Origin: Polytrichum commune
Lineage: Eukaryota > Streptophyta > Polytrichopsida > Polytrichales > Polytrichaceae
Assembly: GCA_950295325.1 (NCBI GenBank)
Contig: OX485809.1
Location: 13,082,001 to 13,146,000 of the forward strand
Direction: 5' to 3'
Length of the DNA stretch: 64,000 nucleotides
The notes below the pieces were generated by a model that was given only the letters and a program-made list of their open reading frames with translations, searched no databases and was not told the origin of the DNA. This document shows positions 22,801 to 33,891 of the stretch, in pieces. The translations under genes and the position numbers were made by a program. Positions within the stretch are counted from its first letter, which is position 1; every line of letters begins with the position of its first letter.

Positions 22801-24054
22801 CCCATACCAGTATCGACCTTCTCCTTGTCGATGTACCGGACAATCTCCCGGTGCCCGCCATCTCGACTTCGCCATCCGACATTCCAGCGTGGAACCGCCG
22901 GGGTCCGAGTTTCTTTGATGATGTCTTTACTTTCGCAGAGGACAACCTCCATGACAACGGTGTCCTCGTCATCATGCACCCCGATGCCCCCAAGATGCAC
23001 GACAACATTCGCGATTGGGCCTTGGAATGTCACTTTACTATCGCCAGGGACTGGTGGGGCGTGAATGATCTTCACCTTACGTCCGCACAAGATCCCAAGA
23101 TGTTTGTAAGTATTTCTTCTCCTCCTCTTCATTTACTTCAAGTTGTACATTTTTCTTTTTGTCACTAACTATGCAATTTTCTTTGTAGACAAAACGCTTC
23201 TTCATCAAGGTTCTTGTGCCCCTCGGCTCCACTCTCTCCGTTTACGAGGCGGAGGACTATTCGAAGTTGGGCTTCTCATTGGAGAAGGATTCCCTTCTCC
23301 ACAATTTCACGGATGAGGAGAGCCAGCTCATGAAGGATGGCAAGGTGCCATGGAGAGGGGCTCGAGAGAAGAGCATGGAATTCTTAAGCATTGTTATCCA
23401 GACGCTCACGAGGAAGCACGACATTGTCATGGATTGGCAATGTGGCACAGGTTTCTCTTTGCCCTCCTATACTTTGTTTTTGAGTTTCATTTCTTGCTTT
23501 TGCATTTTTAATTTTTTTCTCTACCTCACTCAATTTCTTTTCATTTAGGTGCATCCATCACTGCGTGTCGTATGGCTGAGCGCCACATTGTGGCGCTCGA
23601 GCGAGACTCGGAGATCTTCGAGGCCGTCCTGCTGCCTATGCGGGACTCTGTACCTCCGGCCGAACCCGTTGTCGCACATCCGGACCCCTCTTCTACTGAA
23701 CCTCGGCAAAAGCTCCTGAGGCGTCACATAAAGTGTGCGTAAGTCTGATTTCTAACTTAGCACCTCTTTCATTGGTTTTTTTTTCATTTCTTTTCTTGCT
23801 TTAGCTTATGCATTCTAGTATGTTGCTTTGTGTGTAGAGTTCCACGGGAGAGCCCTATCCGTGTCCTCAACCCGGACATGTTTCGAAGCCCTCCGCGGGC
23901 ATTTGAACTACCTTCGTATGCTGGTGGGCTTGCCCATCAGTTCGCGGTCGCACCATCTCCACCTATTACTCGCGCTCGTCCTGTTGATAGGCGTGTGTTG
24001 GAATATTTAGATGTAGAGGCCAGGCAGGGAATGGAAAGTGATAGAGATGACTAG
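19896..24054 (+). CDS. ParB-like/amino-DNA-methyltransferase fusion protein, 1,088 aa, 11 exons, intact
   Basis: Exons: 19896-20057, 20163-20731, 20812-21007, 21086-21283, 21373-21591, 21675-21916, 22002-22668, 22761-23105, 23189-23450, 23549-23738, 23838-24054. All junctions are GT-AG and in phase, with no internal stop (3,267 nt). An acidic N terminus (1-54) precedes a ParB/sulfiredoxin-like domain at about 95-230, with RLCIPLCRLRDLPLVRP and EGNHRLTAW (195-203). An unassigned middle follows. A linker at about 585-700 has basic KSKKVKAV and TRKRKAF nuclear signals. The C-terminal fold at about 752-1005 has beta-class order: IDLLLVDVPDNLP (motif IV place; DVPD at 775-778 instead of D/S-PPY), REKSMEFL (motif X place), DWQCGTG (948-954, motif I, SAM binding) and HIVALERDSEIF (motif II). 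Such enzymes methylate N6-adenine or N4-cytosine in DNA, but the altered DPPY leaves activity uncertain. An acceptor just upstream allows an earlier 5' exon. Confidence 0.85.
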
Positions 24055-24794
24055 GCGTTTTATAAACTATGAATAGCATTATAACACAAAAAAAATATGT
24101 TTTCTTGCCTCCAAACACCCATGGGGCGTTTGGTTATGTTAAAGGGCACATGCGTCTCTAAAGTGATGCTTGGAATGGTTGGAGCTCGATGTTCTTCCTT
24201 TGTCATATAATTTCTTATATGAAGTAATAAAAGCCCTTGACATAGTAATTGTTTCCATTCCCCACACATCATATAAGCTTTATATCTAGGTGGGGGAGGG
24301 AATTATTGCATACGAACGTATCTATCACTCGTCCACCGTGAAAACCCTAGAATAGTATGTAACTTTGAGTACTATTGTTTCTTATTAATTTGACATCAAA
24401 ATTTGAGGCCAATCAACCTAAAGAATATTCACTTGTTGGATTGTATAAACTTCGCCATTTAAATTATTGTTTCGAGGATGCCCGCATCTAAATGATGAAG
24501 CCAGCCCTAATTACACCCTTAGCCTTAAACACTAAAACAAATTTGTGAATTAATTAAAACACAATTTCATTTCAACCTTGAACGGTCCTCATTTAAATCA
24601 CCCTTTCATTTAAATGATGACGTCAGCCCTAATTTCACTATATATATAATAACAAAAATTTGCAGTAGGACCCCCTTCCACGGATTTGCGGTACTCTTTT
24701 CCCTAAAAATATACATTTACAATTTTGTCCGGACAAAATTCAGTGGTAATAGGATCCTTATGTTTCAATAAATTTTTGAAAAGCGAGCGGAGAA
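24055..24794. other. 3' flank of the ParB-methyltransferase gene, no gene seen
   Basis: AT-rich. AATAAAA near 24225 could serve as a polyadenylation signal. The block near 24480-24640 contains a diverged direct repeat around ATTTAAATGATGA.GTCAGCCCTAATT (two copies about 120 bp apart). Confidence 0.4.
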
Positions 24795-24846
24795 ATTCAT
24801 GAAAACATGACGCTCACCGCTCTACGCTCATGCTGTAACTTTCCCC
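24795..24846. repeat. Right terminal inverted repeat of the 16-kb element
   Basis: Read inward on the minus strand it gives GCATGAGCGTAGAGCG, GTGAGCGT, TTTTCATGAATTT and CTCCGCTCGC, the partner of the left end at 8865-8945. Confidence 0.65.
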
Positions 24847-24857
24847 GCAACCTATAG
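24847..24857 (+). repeat. Right 11-bp target site duplication GCAACCTATAG
   Basis: Perfect match to 8854-8864 in the same orientation, directly outside the right inverted repeat. Confidence 0.7.
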
Positions 24858-26929
24858 CATGCACAAAGTAGCATTGAGCCATGTCACCCATGCAAACTCT
24901 TATGTATTATGACAATGTGTAAGAAACCTACCTAGGCTATCTAGTTAAGGTTTTTCTATCACTTAAAACTAAACCCAAGGGAAACAAACTAGGGTATTAG
25001 GTCTTAAGGAAGACTGAGTTAGTGTCCATAAGGATTGATGTTGGGTTGACCAAAGGTTTCTAATAACCATATATATGTCTTTTAAATTTTTATTCTTTCT
25101 TAATTAGGCTTAACTACACATTCTTATGGTTCCTTGGTGCTCTCTTTGTCAGGTGTGGGTCCATCCTATGTGTGGACTCCTATCACCCTAATTTCATTAT
25201 GTATGTGATTCATAAAGCTCCATAGCTTGGCGAGTGGTCAATGGCTTATAGTGTGGATAAATTCTTGGGCAATGTCTTTGAGTGCCCACAAAGTCTTTAA
25301 TTGCCATGAATTATGCTTGCAATAATCTCAAAGTCAAGTTTTCTTAATCAACATCATGCAAGTCTTTAAATATTATGGTCACCACCTTCTTCTTCAGGTG
25401 AACCTCACAACTCATCTCACTTATTACCTACATGGGTTAACACGATGACAATGCATCAACAACATAGGCCATATCCTTTGTCTACTTGGATTAGTTTGTT
25501 AAGGTTAATCAAATAGTCTACAGTTGGTTTGGACTTACTCGGGTAAGGTAAAATCTTTCCTCTCTCGAGATGATGTCCTTGGCAACATATGCTTGCTTGA
25601 TGCATCATGAAGCCTCGTTACGTTTGCATGTAGACTCTTTGTTTTTTTGTTCTTGCAAGGTGCAATAGACCTAATAGGCTATATTCTCATCACAACATCT
25701 ACCTCAAGGTGATGCTAGCACTATGTGCTCTCACGATGATTCTTTGTCATGGCTATGGCCTATCACTTTATTTAATGGCGGTCTTGTCCATCCTAGGCCC
25801 TCGATCTCTTCACTTCCACTTAGGCTATTTGCCTTGTAACCCAATGTGGGTGTTCACTTCCTCTTGATCCATCAAAGGTCATGCCATTACTCAATCTTCA
25901 TAGGGCCATTGCCTTCCCCTTGACTTTATTGATTATCCACAATTGGGTAAACAATTTGCTCTCCCGCATTCTCCAAAGGCTAACGCCCTTGGCATGGCAA
26001 TTAAAAATCACCCTCCCTCACTTGTTGAGTGGTCATGCTCATATGCTTATAGCCGATAAGTCCCCTTCCCTTCCAATAACATTCTTGCCTCTCATAGTCT
26101 TACGCTCAATCTTATTTTCTCACTCCATTGTCAAGTATCATAAATTCAATCTTATAGTATGGCTCTCAAAATCGTTATTCTTTCTTTCCCTCATTGATAC
26201 ACAACTCTTCTTATACTATATCACTCTCGTCCATCCTCGCAACTTCACTAAATTGTCATCAACCCAACATGGTTGTTGCAATATCTCACTCAACCCTCTT
26301 CTTGCTTGACTTATGATAGAGCTTTTATTTCCTTACTTACACACTCAACTTGGATTATTGCAAATCTTCAGTAAACTCACCCTTCATCCTAATGGTCTTT
26401 TTGTCCCGACTCAAGATTATAACCACTGCTCATGCACACTCAAGTTCTCTTAGTTTTTTCAAGATACACACGACCATCAATCAATATTATACTCCATAGT
26501 ATATCAAGGTATTTGTCCATCAAAATCCTTCATTTCCTGTTAATGTCATAGTTTCCAAGAAATTGAGAGTCTGAATCACCTAGCTCTCTCAAATCGGTTG
26601 TGGCTTATCAATTCCCTCTCACTAAGACTCATCTCCTCTCGGATTTCTCTCAGTCTTGTCGAATTTACTCTAGCAAACTACCTTTTTTGAATTGCACTAG
26701 CTCTTAGTCTTAGGCTATTGAACCCTCTTCTCTTTAATTTTCAAATCATAATAAGGATATAGTTTACTGCTCCAACATTTGGTGATCACTTGCATTTGCC
26801 AGAAAAAACTAAATAGGTTGTAGCAACTTTCGTTTAAGACATGCTTAACTTCAATGCACTATATTTGTAGCAATTATTTAATTTTAATATACAAAATTCA
26901 TTAAAATTTCATTATGTCATGGTCTAAGT
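24858..26929. other. Repeat-like intergenic DNA, no gene
   Basis: No coding region I can support; the 142-codon ORF at 25881-26309 has no domain and biased, leucine-rich composition. The block at 25500-25610 is a paralogue of the sequence left of the 16-kb element (ends TTGGCAACATATGC) and acts as an unfilled-site relative. Confidence 0.4.
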
Positions 26930-27350
26930 CCAAATTACATCATGTCTCGTCACCAACGATTTATAAAAGTGATGTGATTTTCTCTTGATCATGGACTTCA
27001 GACTACCGACCATGACCACAACAAATCCTAAATCATTCCATTCTTATGGCCCTTCGTCACATGTATAAAACAACCCTATATGGAGAACTTAAATAATAGG
27101 AGGGGTTCCAAGAAGTTTTGGAACGTAAGCATGATTATATGTTTTGCAACGACATTCTTTTAGTATTCAAGATCTACATCTAATTCTCAGTCCTTTGGGT
27201 CGACTCAAATACCAAGGGAGATGTGGTGCAATAGCTACGAGGCTATTATGGAATCCAATGGAAAGTTTCTTGGACTAAAATAGTTCTAGATAAGTTGATA
27301 TAGAATTGCTTGTCCCACTTTGAGTGCGATGGCATCTAGTAAGGTAGAAA
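26930..27350 (+). repeat. Dispersed repeat R1, copy 1
   Basis: Shares with 39200-39690 the ordered blocks TTCTCTTGATCA, AAATCCTAAATCATT, CATGTATAAAACAACCCTA, GATGTGGTGCAA.AGCTAC and CAATGGAAAGTTTCTTGGAC. Related 5' blocks also occur at 28420 and 40960. No coding capacity is seen. Confidence 0.55.
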
Positions 27351-28419
27351 ACTGGATAACGGTGAATGACTTCTATGTGTACTAGATTAGGAGTAGATGA
27401 TTTTTGTGTGGGCTCAAAATGGCTAATTATAAAAGTGATGACCTACAAAGGATGCAATGATTGGCTGGATAGGTGGTGTTTCACACCACTTGGGACCACT
27501 TTTGAGTATCATTGAGTTAACCTTTTTGTGTGCATTCGTATGCAAAGTAAGATATTTTCATGCTCAAATTAGGGAGACTCCACTGTTCAAATAGGGGGTT
27601 TGACTTACTTGCCTCTTTGGAGAAATGGACCTTAATATTTATATGTAACTACTTTACAATACAACTTGCATTCCTTATCGTTTCGTCTACTTCATCTCTT
27701 CACAAATTTCAAACCACTCTTTCTGGCCGAATCAATTTCTTTTCACCATTTTTTGTAATTCTACCTTATGGACCGATAGGAATGGACCAATGCCTCAAGA
27801 ACCCATCATATGTATCTATATATCTATCTATGTGTCTAATGGAGCATGAATGAATCTGCTACAAATACAAAGGAATCCATGAATTTTACAAATGTAGTTT
27901 CCATGCATTAATTTTTGTGGGTGTTATGTGGTGACTCTTCTCACTTGGACATTTGATTTTTTAATGTTATATGACAAGGCTTGCTATACAATGTGAATGG
28001 ACTATGCAATCAACTCATATTCACCATTCTAAGTTCAATAAGTAACACAATTGGCATGATTTATTATGCACTTGTTATGTGATTGTTTAGATAGATATAA
28101 AATATTCACATTGATTTCCTACGACTTTTGTATTTCAACACCGGTTTTAAATCTTGGAATTATTGTGATTTTCAATCCAATGGTCAAATTTCCTTGTTGC
28201 TAAGTTGAAAGTGCCCACAACAAGACAACACACCATATTATGATAGGATGTCATGCTTGATTGCACCATTCCTTGTACTTCAATGGAATTGGCTACAAGG
28301 TCATGTTTACACTATAATTCACCAACGACGATGTTCGAAGAAAGGCGTTTGTTTCAGATTTGCACAATCTTGTAACTATTAAATTTAAGGATTAGAAAAA
28401 TCAAATTAAAAATATTTAG
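27351..28419. other. Intergenic DNA, nothing recognised
   Basis: AT-rich, no domain in any frame. The 97-codon ORF at 27560-27853 has low information content. Confidence 0.4.
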
Positions 28420-28960
28420 TCTTGGTTGAGGTCCGCTTTACATTAATTATGTCCATGACCAAAGCTTTGAAAATGCACTTTGGATTTCTCTTGATCACGG
28501 TCTTCCAACTGCCTACCATGACCACAAAATCTCGATCATATTTCCATACGGCCTTGGTCACGTGCGCAAAATGGGCCCAAGTAAAGCCATGTCAAGCCAT
28601 GCAGTGGAGAGATGGGACAAATCAAAGGGCATTCCGTGATACTACATTATTATACAGAGACCAAAAAAAAACCCATGATAAGTTGAGCCCATTGCATTTG
28701 GTCCACTTGAGGTATGTACCTTATTTACTTGACTCCAACATCGCTACTAAAGTTAGTATAGACTAGACTTAGTTGTTTCAAGATAGTGAGCTTCTGACCT
28801 CCATATAACTAACTTATCTCATTCTCATGTCTCCCGCTACCCATACATGATAACATTGGTTATCAAAATTGGATGTTTTACGAGACAATGGTCTGAATTT
28901 CTGTAATAAGTTTTATGATTGTAGATTTGTTGATGGACGCATGTTGACAGCTGTGTATGG
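28420..28960 (+). repeat. Dispersed repeat R1, longer form, copy 2
   Basis: Aligns with 40960-41480 over about 540 bp. Shared ordered blocks are CCATGACCAA, CTACCATG, GCCATGC.GTGGAGAGA.GGG, GGCATTCCG.GATAC.ACATT, GGTATGTACCTTAT and CCTCCATATAACTAACTTAT. An A-rich tract follows the GGCATTCCG block, which hints at a retroposed unit. Confidence 0.6.
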
Positions 28961-30263
28961 CCGCCTTTCTTGATTCAATTAAACCAAGAATAGACCCATG
29001 TGTTGATGGAATTTGATTAGTTGTAAGTGTCGAAAAGTTGTCAGCATTTCCTTTAGCTTGGTCGCATTGTTATAATACAATCCTATTGCAACTTCATGGA
29101 TTTTGGGGTTTGATTCCTCTCAAACCCCTCACGTCTGTAGCAGTTGAGGACCGTGCATGATTATAACTAGACATTACTTCCACCACATGACATTGTTTCC
29201 CTTCACAAGGTCAATCGGAATGTTGGTCAAGTCATACTTCTTTCATATGGGGCAATTTAATAGCACGTAAACTTTGCTTAAACGCATATGCAATCGTGTC
29301 CAAGTTGTCCAATATACACTCCCTGTTTGTCATTTCAAGTAAACAGTTGAATGCTATGCAAGTCTTTTCCAGCGATGGATTGTTCCGGTTACGGGGAACT
29401 TCATTGAATTCTATGCCCGGGAGTTTAGAAATTAACAATTGCATATTGCAAATTACTTTGTTATTAAGCAATGCTTACTGACTATGGTGACACCAGACTA
29501 TTTTGCATTCGTCGTTCTTCTACTTATCTACAGTGGAGTTGATGTCTATTAGGATTAAGGGAAGGGAGGTTACCACATTCCAGGCTCCACCAAACCCCGT
29601 AGCGTTTAGAGTCCTTGACATCTTGTATGGACATAGTATTTGATTGCGTAGATGTACATAAGTTAAAGACGTTTATGGTTATCAAAAATTACAGCGTCTC
29701 CATATTGCCATACGACTGCACATTCCTATCTATCATGAGATTCGCCGTTTGCGTTTTTGGTCCATGTTAGAGGTTTCGTAACAAACTTCAATGCAACCAT
29801 TTAAATGAACACCCAATCCTCCTCCAAGGGAAATACATCCTAGGCTATAAACTTCACAAGTCATGTATTTTCGATACACATGTCGCACAATGTGTCCGTT
29901 TACAGTATGCCTCTAACGGTTGATGCCTGTAAAATATTTCAGTGATCTTCTCTAATTCATATTCAAGATCTGTTTTCCTCTCATGCATGATCTTTACATC
30001 GTTCTTGAACCATTTGGAGGTTACCTTTCCAACATGATGTACATTTATGAAGATCTAATAGGTCTGTGCACCTAATTTCCGGTTCCTTGCAAAACACCGG
30101 AAATTAGGAATTTTAGTCAAATTCTCGTCTGCATTTTTGGATGGAGAAAGACTTCAAAAGATGATCACATTTACTTAATACCAAGAAAAGCAAATGTCAC
30201 CTCCATTTGTGAGTTTTCCTTTCTATACAGAACCTTCAGCCTACAAATCTCTCATTTCAAAAA
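28961..30263. other. Intergenic DNA up to the 3' end of RPSA, nothing recognised
   Basis: No domain identified. A 79-codon minus-strand ORF (29232-29471) is not recognisable. The last ~150 bases should contain the RPSA 3' UTR. Confidence 0.4.
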
Positions 30264-33056
30264 TTACTGGGCAGCAGGTTCCCATCCAGCTGGTGCTGCC
30301 ACATGATCACCCTCCCATCCAGGCACTGCGGCTTGGACGGCAGGTGCATCCCACCCTGCAGGTCTGGCTACAGCGGGGGCAGCATCCCATCCAGGAGTAG
30401 CAACTGCACACAACAACCACAACATAACTCCCAATCAATGCTTGCATACAAACACCACTTCAAACACAAACTTCGCACATGCCTTCATAGAACACCACGA
30501 TTACTGCACAACAACACCCCTTATTTTCATCCATTAGCTTCTCTCAAAATTCTCAGCTTTCGCATCCAAACCATACCTGCTCCTGTCCACTCAGCACCTG
30601 GAGCTGCTGCCACTGGGATTGCAGCTGCTGTTTCAGGCTCCCATTGTGCGGCATCAGCACCCTCCGGTCCCCATTGAGCATCAGCTGCGCTCAACAAAGC
30701 AGGTGCTGCGTACTCTGGTTGGGCGAACTCATGAGCGACGCCCTCCTCATCCTCACGGTCCTTGGCTTCTTCAGGCTCCCTGTAGATGAACAGGTCAACC
30801 TGCGCCCACAATCGCATTCAGACCACCATATGCTTGCCTGCCAACATCTTTCTTCTCTACAATGCAACATCACTATATATTTCCTTTCTAAGCTGTGCAT
30901 GAACCATACAACTGCCATACAGGGCTCCCAACCTCACGGTGATTTTTACAGAATGGACTGAACTCCACGTTTTCACCATTCAAACCATTTTTTGTCACAT
31001 TCTCGTGCATTGTTCAAATATATAATCCACCCTCCCAATTTTTGTCAACCCTATCATTGACAAAGGACGACCCAAAATTCTACTGCTCAACGATTACGAC
31101 AAAACAACCCTGAATCAGCACGAATCTCTACCATGACATCCCAAGGCTGAGCAGCAGTGATGGTGCCTCTCATTTGGAGAACCATGCGAGCCAGCAACCA
31201 GAACAGAGCTCCGATGCTGTGCTTTCCCTTGTTGTTGGCAGGGATGCCGATGTCCACATGGCTCATTGGCGAGTCGGTGTCACAGAAAGCGATCACGGGG
31301 ATGTTTCCAAGAGCTGCCTCCATAATGGGCTGCACCAAAATGCCAAATTCAGCACCCAAAACAAAACTCAATCCACACACTACCCTACCACACTCATTCA
31401 TTACCGATGCATAACATCCCTCGTGCCCTTATATTCCTTCACAGTCAACACTGCGCAGCCGATTACAAGTACAACAAACACCAAGACAGGGAACGTCACA
31501 TAAAAGTGGCATGACTTGCGACCATGAAATGTGAAAAAAAAAAAATTGGACTTCCAATGCCACAGATAACCCCTCCCACATGCACACTAAATCCACCTGG
31601 TGGTCGGTACGTGGGTCAGTCAGGATCAACAAACGTGGCTCGCTGAAGGTGTTTTGAAGCTGATTGGTGAAGGTTCCGGGAGTATGCCTTCCTGCGATAG
31701 CCTGGCAGCCAGTGTACTGGGCGAACTTGAGAACGGCCCGCTGTCCGTACGGACGAGCAGACTGCACGATGATGTCCTGAGGGTTCTCGATAGCCACAAT
31801 CACTCTGGCAGCCAACATCAGCTTGTCCCAGCATTTTCCGACGTTGATGATGAAAATTCCTGCACGCCAACCGAAGCACTCCGGTTACAAAAAAATAATA
31901 GAATAACTTCTCTCTGAATTCAATAGGCCACAATGCATGGCATCATTCACGATTTTTACAAAAACATTCCGTCGAAACGGAGAACATCGCATGGTGCTCA
32001 ACACGACCTCTTTAGTTCATGCGCCCCAAGTAGACAACAAGAACGAAACCCAACCAACGAGACACACATTTATTAGAACAATCTTCTCTATTATCAGGCT
32101 TAGTGGCTCCCTCCACTGAAATTCCTCATAAGAAATGATTATTAATTAAAAGTATCCATTTATTAAACCAATTGCAGATAATATTCATGCATTAATTGGA
32201 ACTTCAACTAATCTTAGTAAGGAATTCCGTGTTGAACAAAATCATACAATTTTGAGGTTTGGGCCATGTTCCAGAACCCACTACAAGTGCAGAAAGAGAT
32301 AACCCCCAAGAAGACCTAATCGGAAGAATATATACATGTCACACTACTCCAACAACCACAGTTCTGGCAAACCTAACTTGCTCACAGACCTAGTCTACGA
32401 TCGCACGCCATACCAATAACTTAGGACACTCCGATACCAATCAATCGCTTCACATTAACTGGACTTCGATGCTCGACATACCTCTGGGGTCTACCTGCCA
32501 GTGGCCGAAACTTCTTCTATCGGAACCCTAAAGAATAGTACACTAAATGTCAAGTCCACACTAAATCGAGCAACAAAACGTCTTGACCCGCTGCAATCAT
32601 CCACCACGAGACCTAATTCTTTCTTATGGTACATTGCCAGTTTCATACATCCCGCATCTAACCTCCTCCCAAAACAACAATGTCACCAACACCTCGGCCC
32701 GCTGCAGTCATTATACACGATTAAATTTACATCTTCGCTTCATGCCCCCCGTTGCACGGCGGTGTCTGTAGAGCAACGACGTAAAGACCTAACTTTACAC
32801 AACCATCCCTATGGAGATGAAAGGCGGCCGCAAATCTCAACACATCAACTTCACCACGAGAAAGCCACAGACAACACGGAATAGAAAACGAAACCAATAA
32901 ATCCGCCACAAAACACAAGTAAAGAACGGGAAACATACCATCGGAGCGGCGCTTCCAGACGTATCGCTCCATCTGGAAGTCGCAGTTCTTCGTGCCGAGG
33001 TGTGCATCGGCAGCCAGCAGCATCTGCACATCGGATTCCTTCTGCGTGAGCACCAT
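30264..33056 (-). CDS. RPSA: 40S ribosomal protein SA (uS2 family), five exons, intact
   Basis: Exons on the minus strand: 33056-32939, 31859-31597, 31329-31132, 30799-30577, 30403-30264; all GT-AG and in phase, 313 residues. Plant-like hallmark strings: [79 protein letters not shown] and [12 protein letters not shown]. The C-terminal tail carries four TPGWD/PAGWD/PGWEG/PAGWE-type repeats, the laminin-receptor-like tail also seen in other RPSA proteins. The product is part of the small ribosomal subunit and needed for 18S rRNA maturation in this family. The start [11 protein letters not shown] matches the usual plant N terminus after its variable leader. Intron 1 is long (1,079 bp). This is the only clear housekeeping gene in the window and uses a higher GC content than its surroundings. 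Confidence 0.95.
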
Positions 33057-33178
33057 TGTGATGCTCCGGTGGGTTCGAGCCGCAGCAGCACCGAATGGAA
33101 GGGAAAGGATGGCGCGAGAGAAAGGGTGCAAGCTTCGCTGCCACACTACTTACTCCAACCCCCGACTCTCTCCCCTCC

Positions 33179-33210
33179 AACCCTAACGGACGGACGACGA
33201 CGAAACCCTA
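33179..33210. promoter_or_regulatory. Two telo-box-like motifs upstream of RPSA
   Basis: AACCCTAA (33179-33186) and AAACCCTA (33203-33210) lie about 125-155 bp upstream of the RPSA start codon. Telo boxes near the transcription start are a known feature of plant ribosomal protein and translation genes. The intervening leader is pyrimidine-rich on the coding strand. Confidence 0.5.
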
Positions 33211-33333
33211 GCCCCACTTCGTCATTGTTCGTTCGTGGACTCCGTCTCGTTCCCTGCCACAGAGGACTCTTGTGAGTCATCTCCCCCTCATTGTAAGAGC
33301 AACTCCTATCAAGGTCAAGTGTAGAATGATTAA

Positions 33334-33888
33334 GGGGCTGTTCACACCATGGACCATGAAGTCTTTTAAGGCCCTGTAAAATATGTGATTGGCTATTGGA
33401 CTCGTCCTAGGACCACTTCAGCTTACATCAAGGAAAAAACGTCAAAGTGATCATGAAGTTTGAAGTTCTCAAAAAACAAATTTCAAGGCTTACATTATTC
33501 ACTAACATTGTCCAATAGGTTTTGCGGTGGGAGAGGCAAAAGATGTGTTATGATAAACAAATGCAAGGGCCCATGATAGAGAAATGTTTTTATAGTATAG
33601 TTTTAATAAATTATTTTTGGGAAGTGAAGAGAAGTGAAGACAAGAGAAGACAATAATATGGTCAAACTTTAAATTTTTTCCAAAACTGCCCATTCTAGGC
33701 ATATATTAAGTAGTTCAGCACGTGCACTTTTTAATGCATGGTCATTCCTCTAGGTCACATTCGGTTTACACCTAGTGAGTGTAAATTGATTTTTTCATGA
33801 AAAAAGGAAAAAAAAAAAAAAAACCAGACCATGGAAGTTGGACCATGAGAAAAGGCCATCTTTCATGGTCCATTGTGTAAACCGGCCC
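33334..33888. mobile_element. Harbinger-type MITE, 555 bp, TAA target duplication
   Basis: The left end GGGGCTGTTCACACCATGGA is mirrored by the right end (read inward GGGCCGGTTTACACAATGGA, then CCATGAA in both). TAA flanks each side (33331-33333 and 33889-33891), as expected for Harbinger/Tourist insertions (TWA). Internally it shares CATGGTCATTCCTCTAGGTC-like and ACCATGGAAGTTGGACCAT blocks with 62935-63369 and 38400-38626. No ORF. Confidence 0.75.
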
Positions 33889-33891
33889 TAA

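Larger units (their letters stand above)
8865..24846. mobile_element. 16.0-kb MULE-type element carrying transposase, ParB-methyltransferase and palindrome array
   Basis: The ends are inverted relatives. The left end carries GCATGAGCGTAGAGCG at about 8878-8893, then further GAGCGTA copies, TTTTCTGAATTTT and GAGCGGAGA. The right end read inward carries GCATGAGCGTAGAGCG, GTGAGCGT, TTTTCATGAATTT and CTCCGCTCGC. A perfect 11-bp direct repeat flanks both ends. Inside is a SWIM-finger MULE transposase, which matches the duplication length. Other cargo: a Cys/His ORF, a basic nuclear-type protein, a 64-bp-period palindrome array, nested MITEs and an intact ParB-methyltransferase gene. The flanking host repeat has a related unfilled site at about 25560-25610. 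Alternatives are a smaller MULE with later nested insertions, or chance end similarity; the duplication makes chance unlikely. Confidence 0.7.

Noticed and set aside
21721-23064. 447-codon ORF on the plus strand
   Set aside because: It reads through introns and is partly out of the spliced frame; the 11-exon model explains the same bases with GT-AG junctions all in phase.
30303-31917. Plus-strand ORFs of 85-124 codons across the RPSA gene
   Set aside because: They are antisense to RPSA exons and carry no domain.
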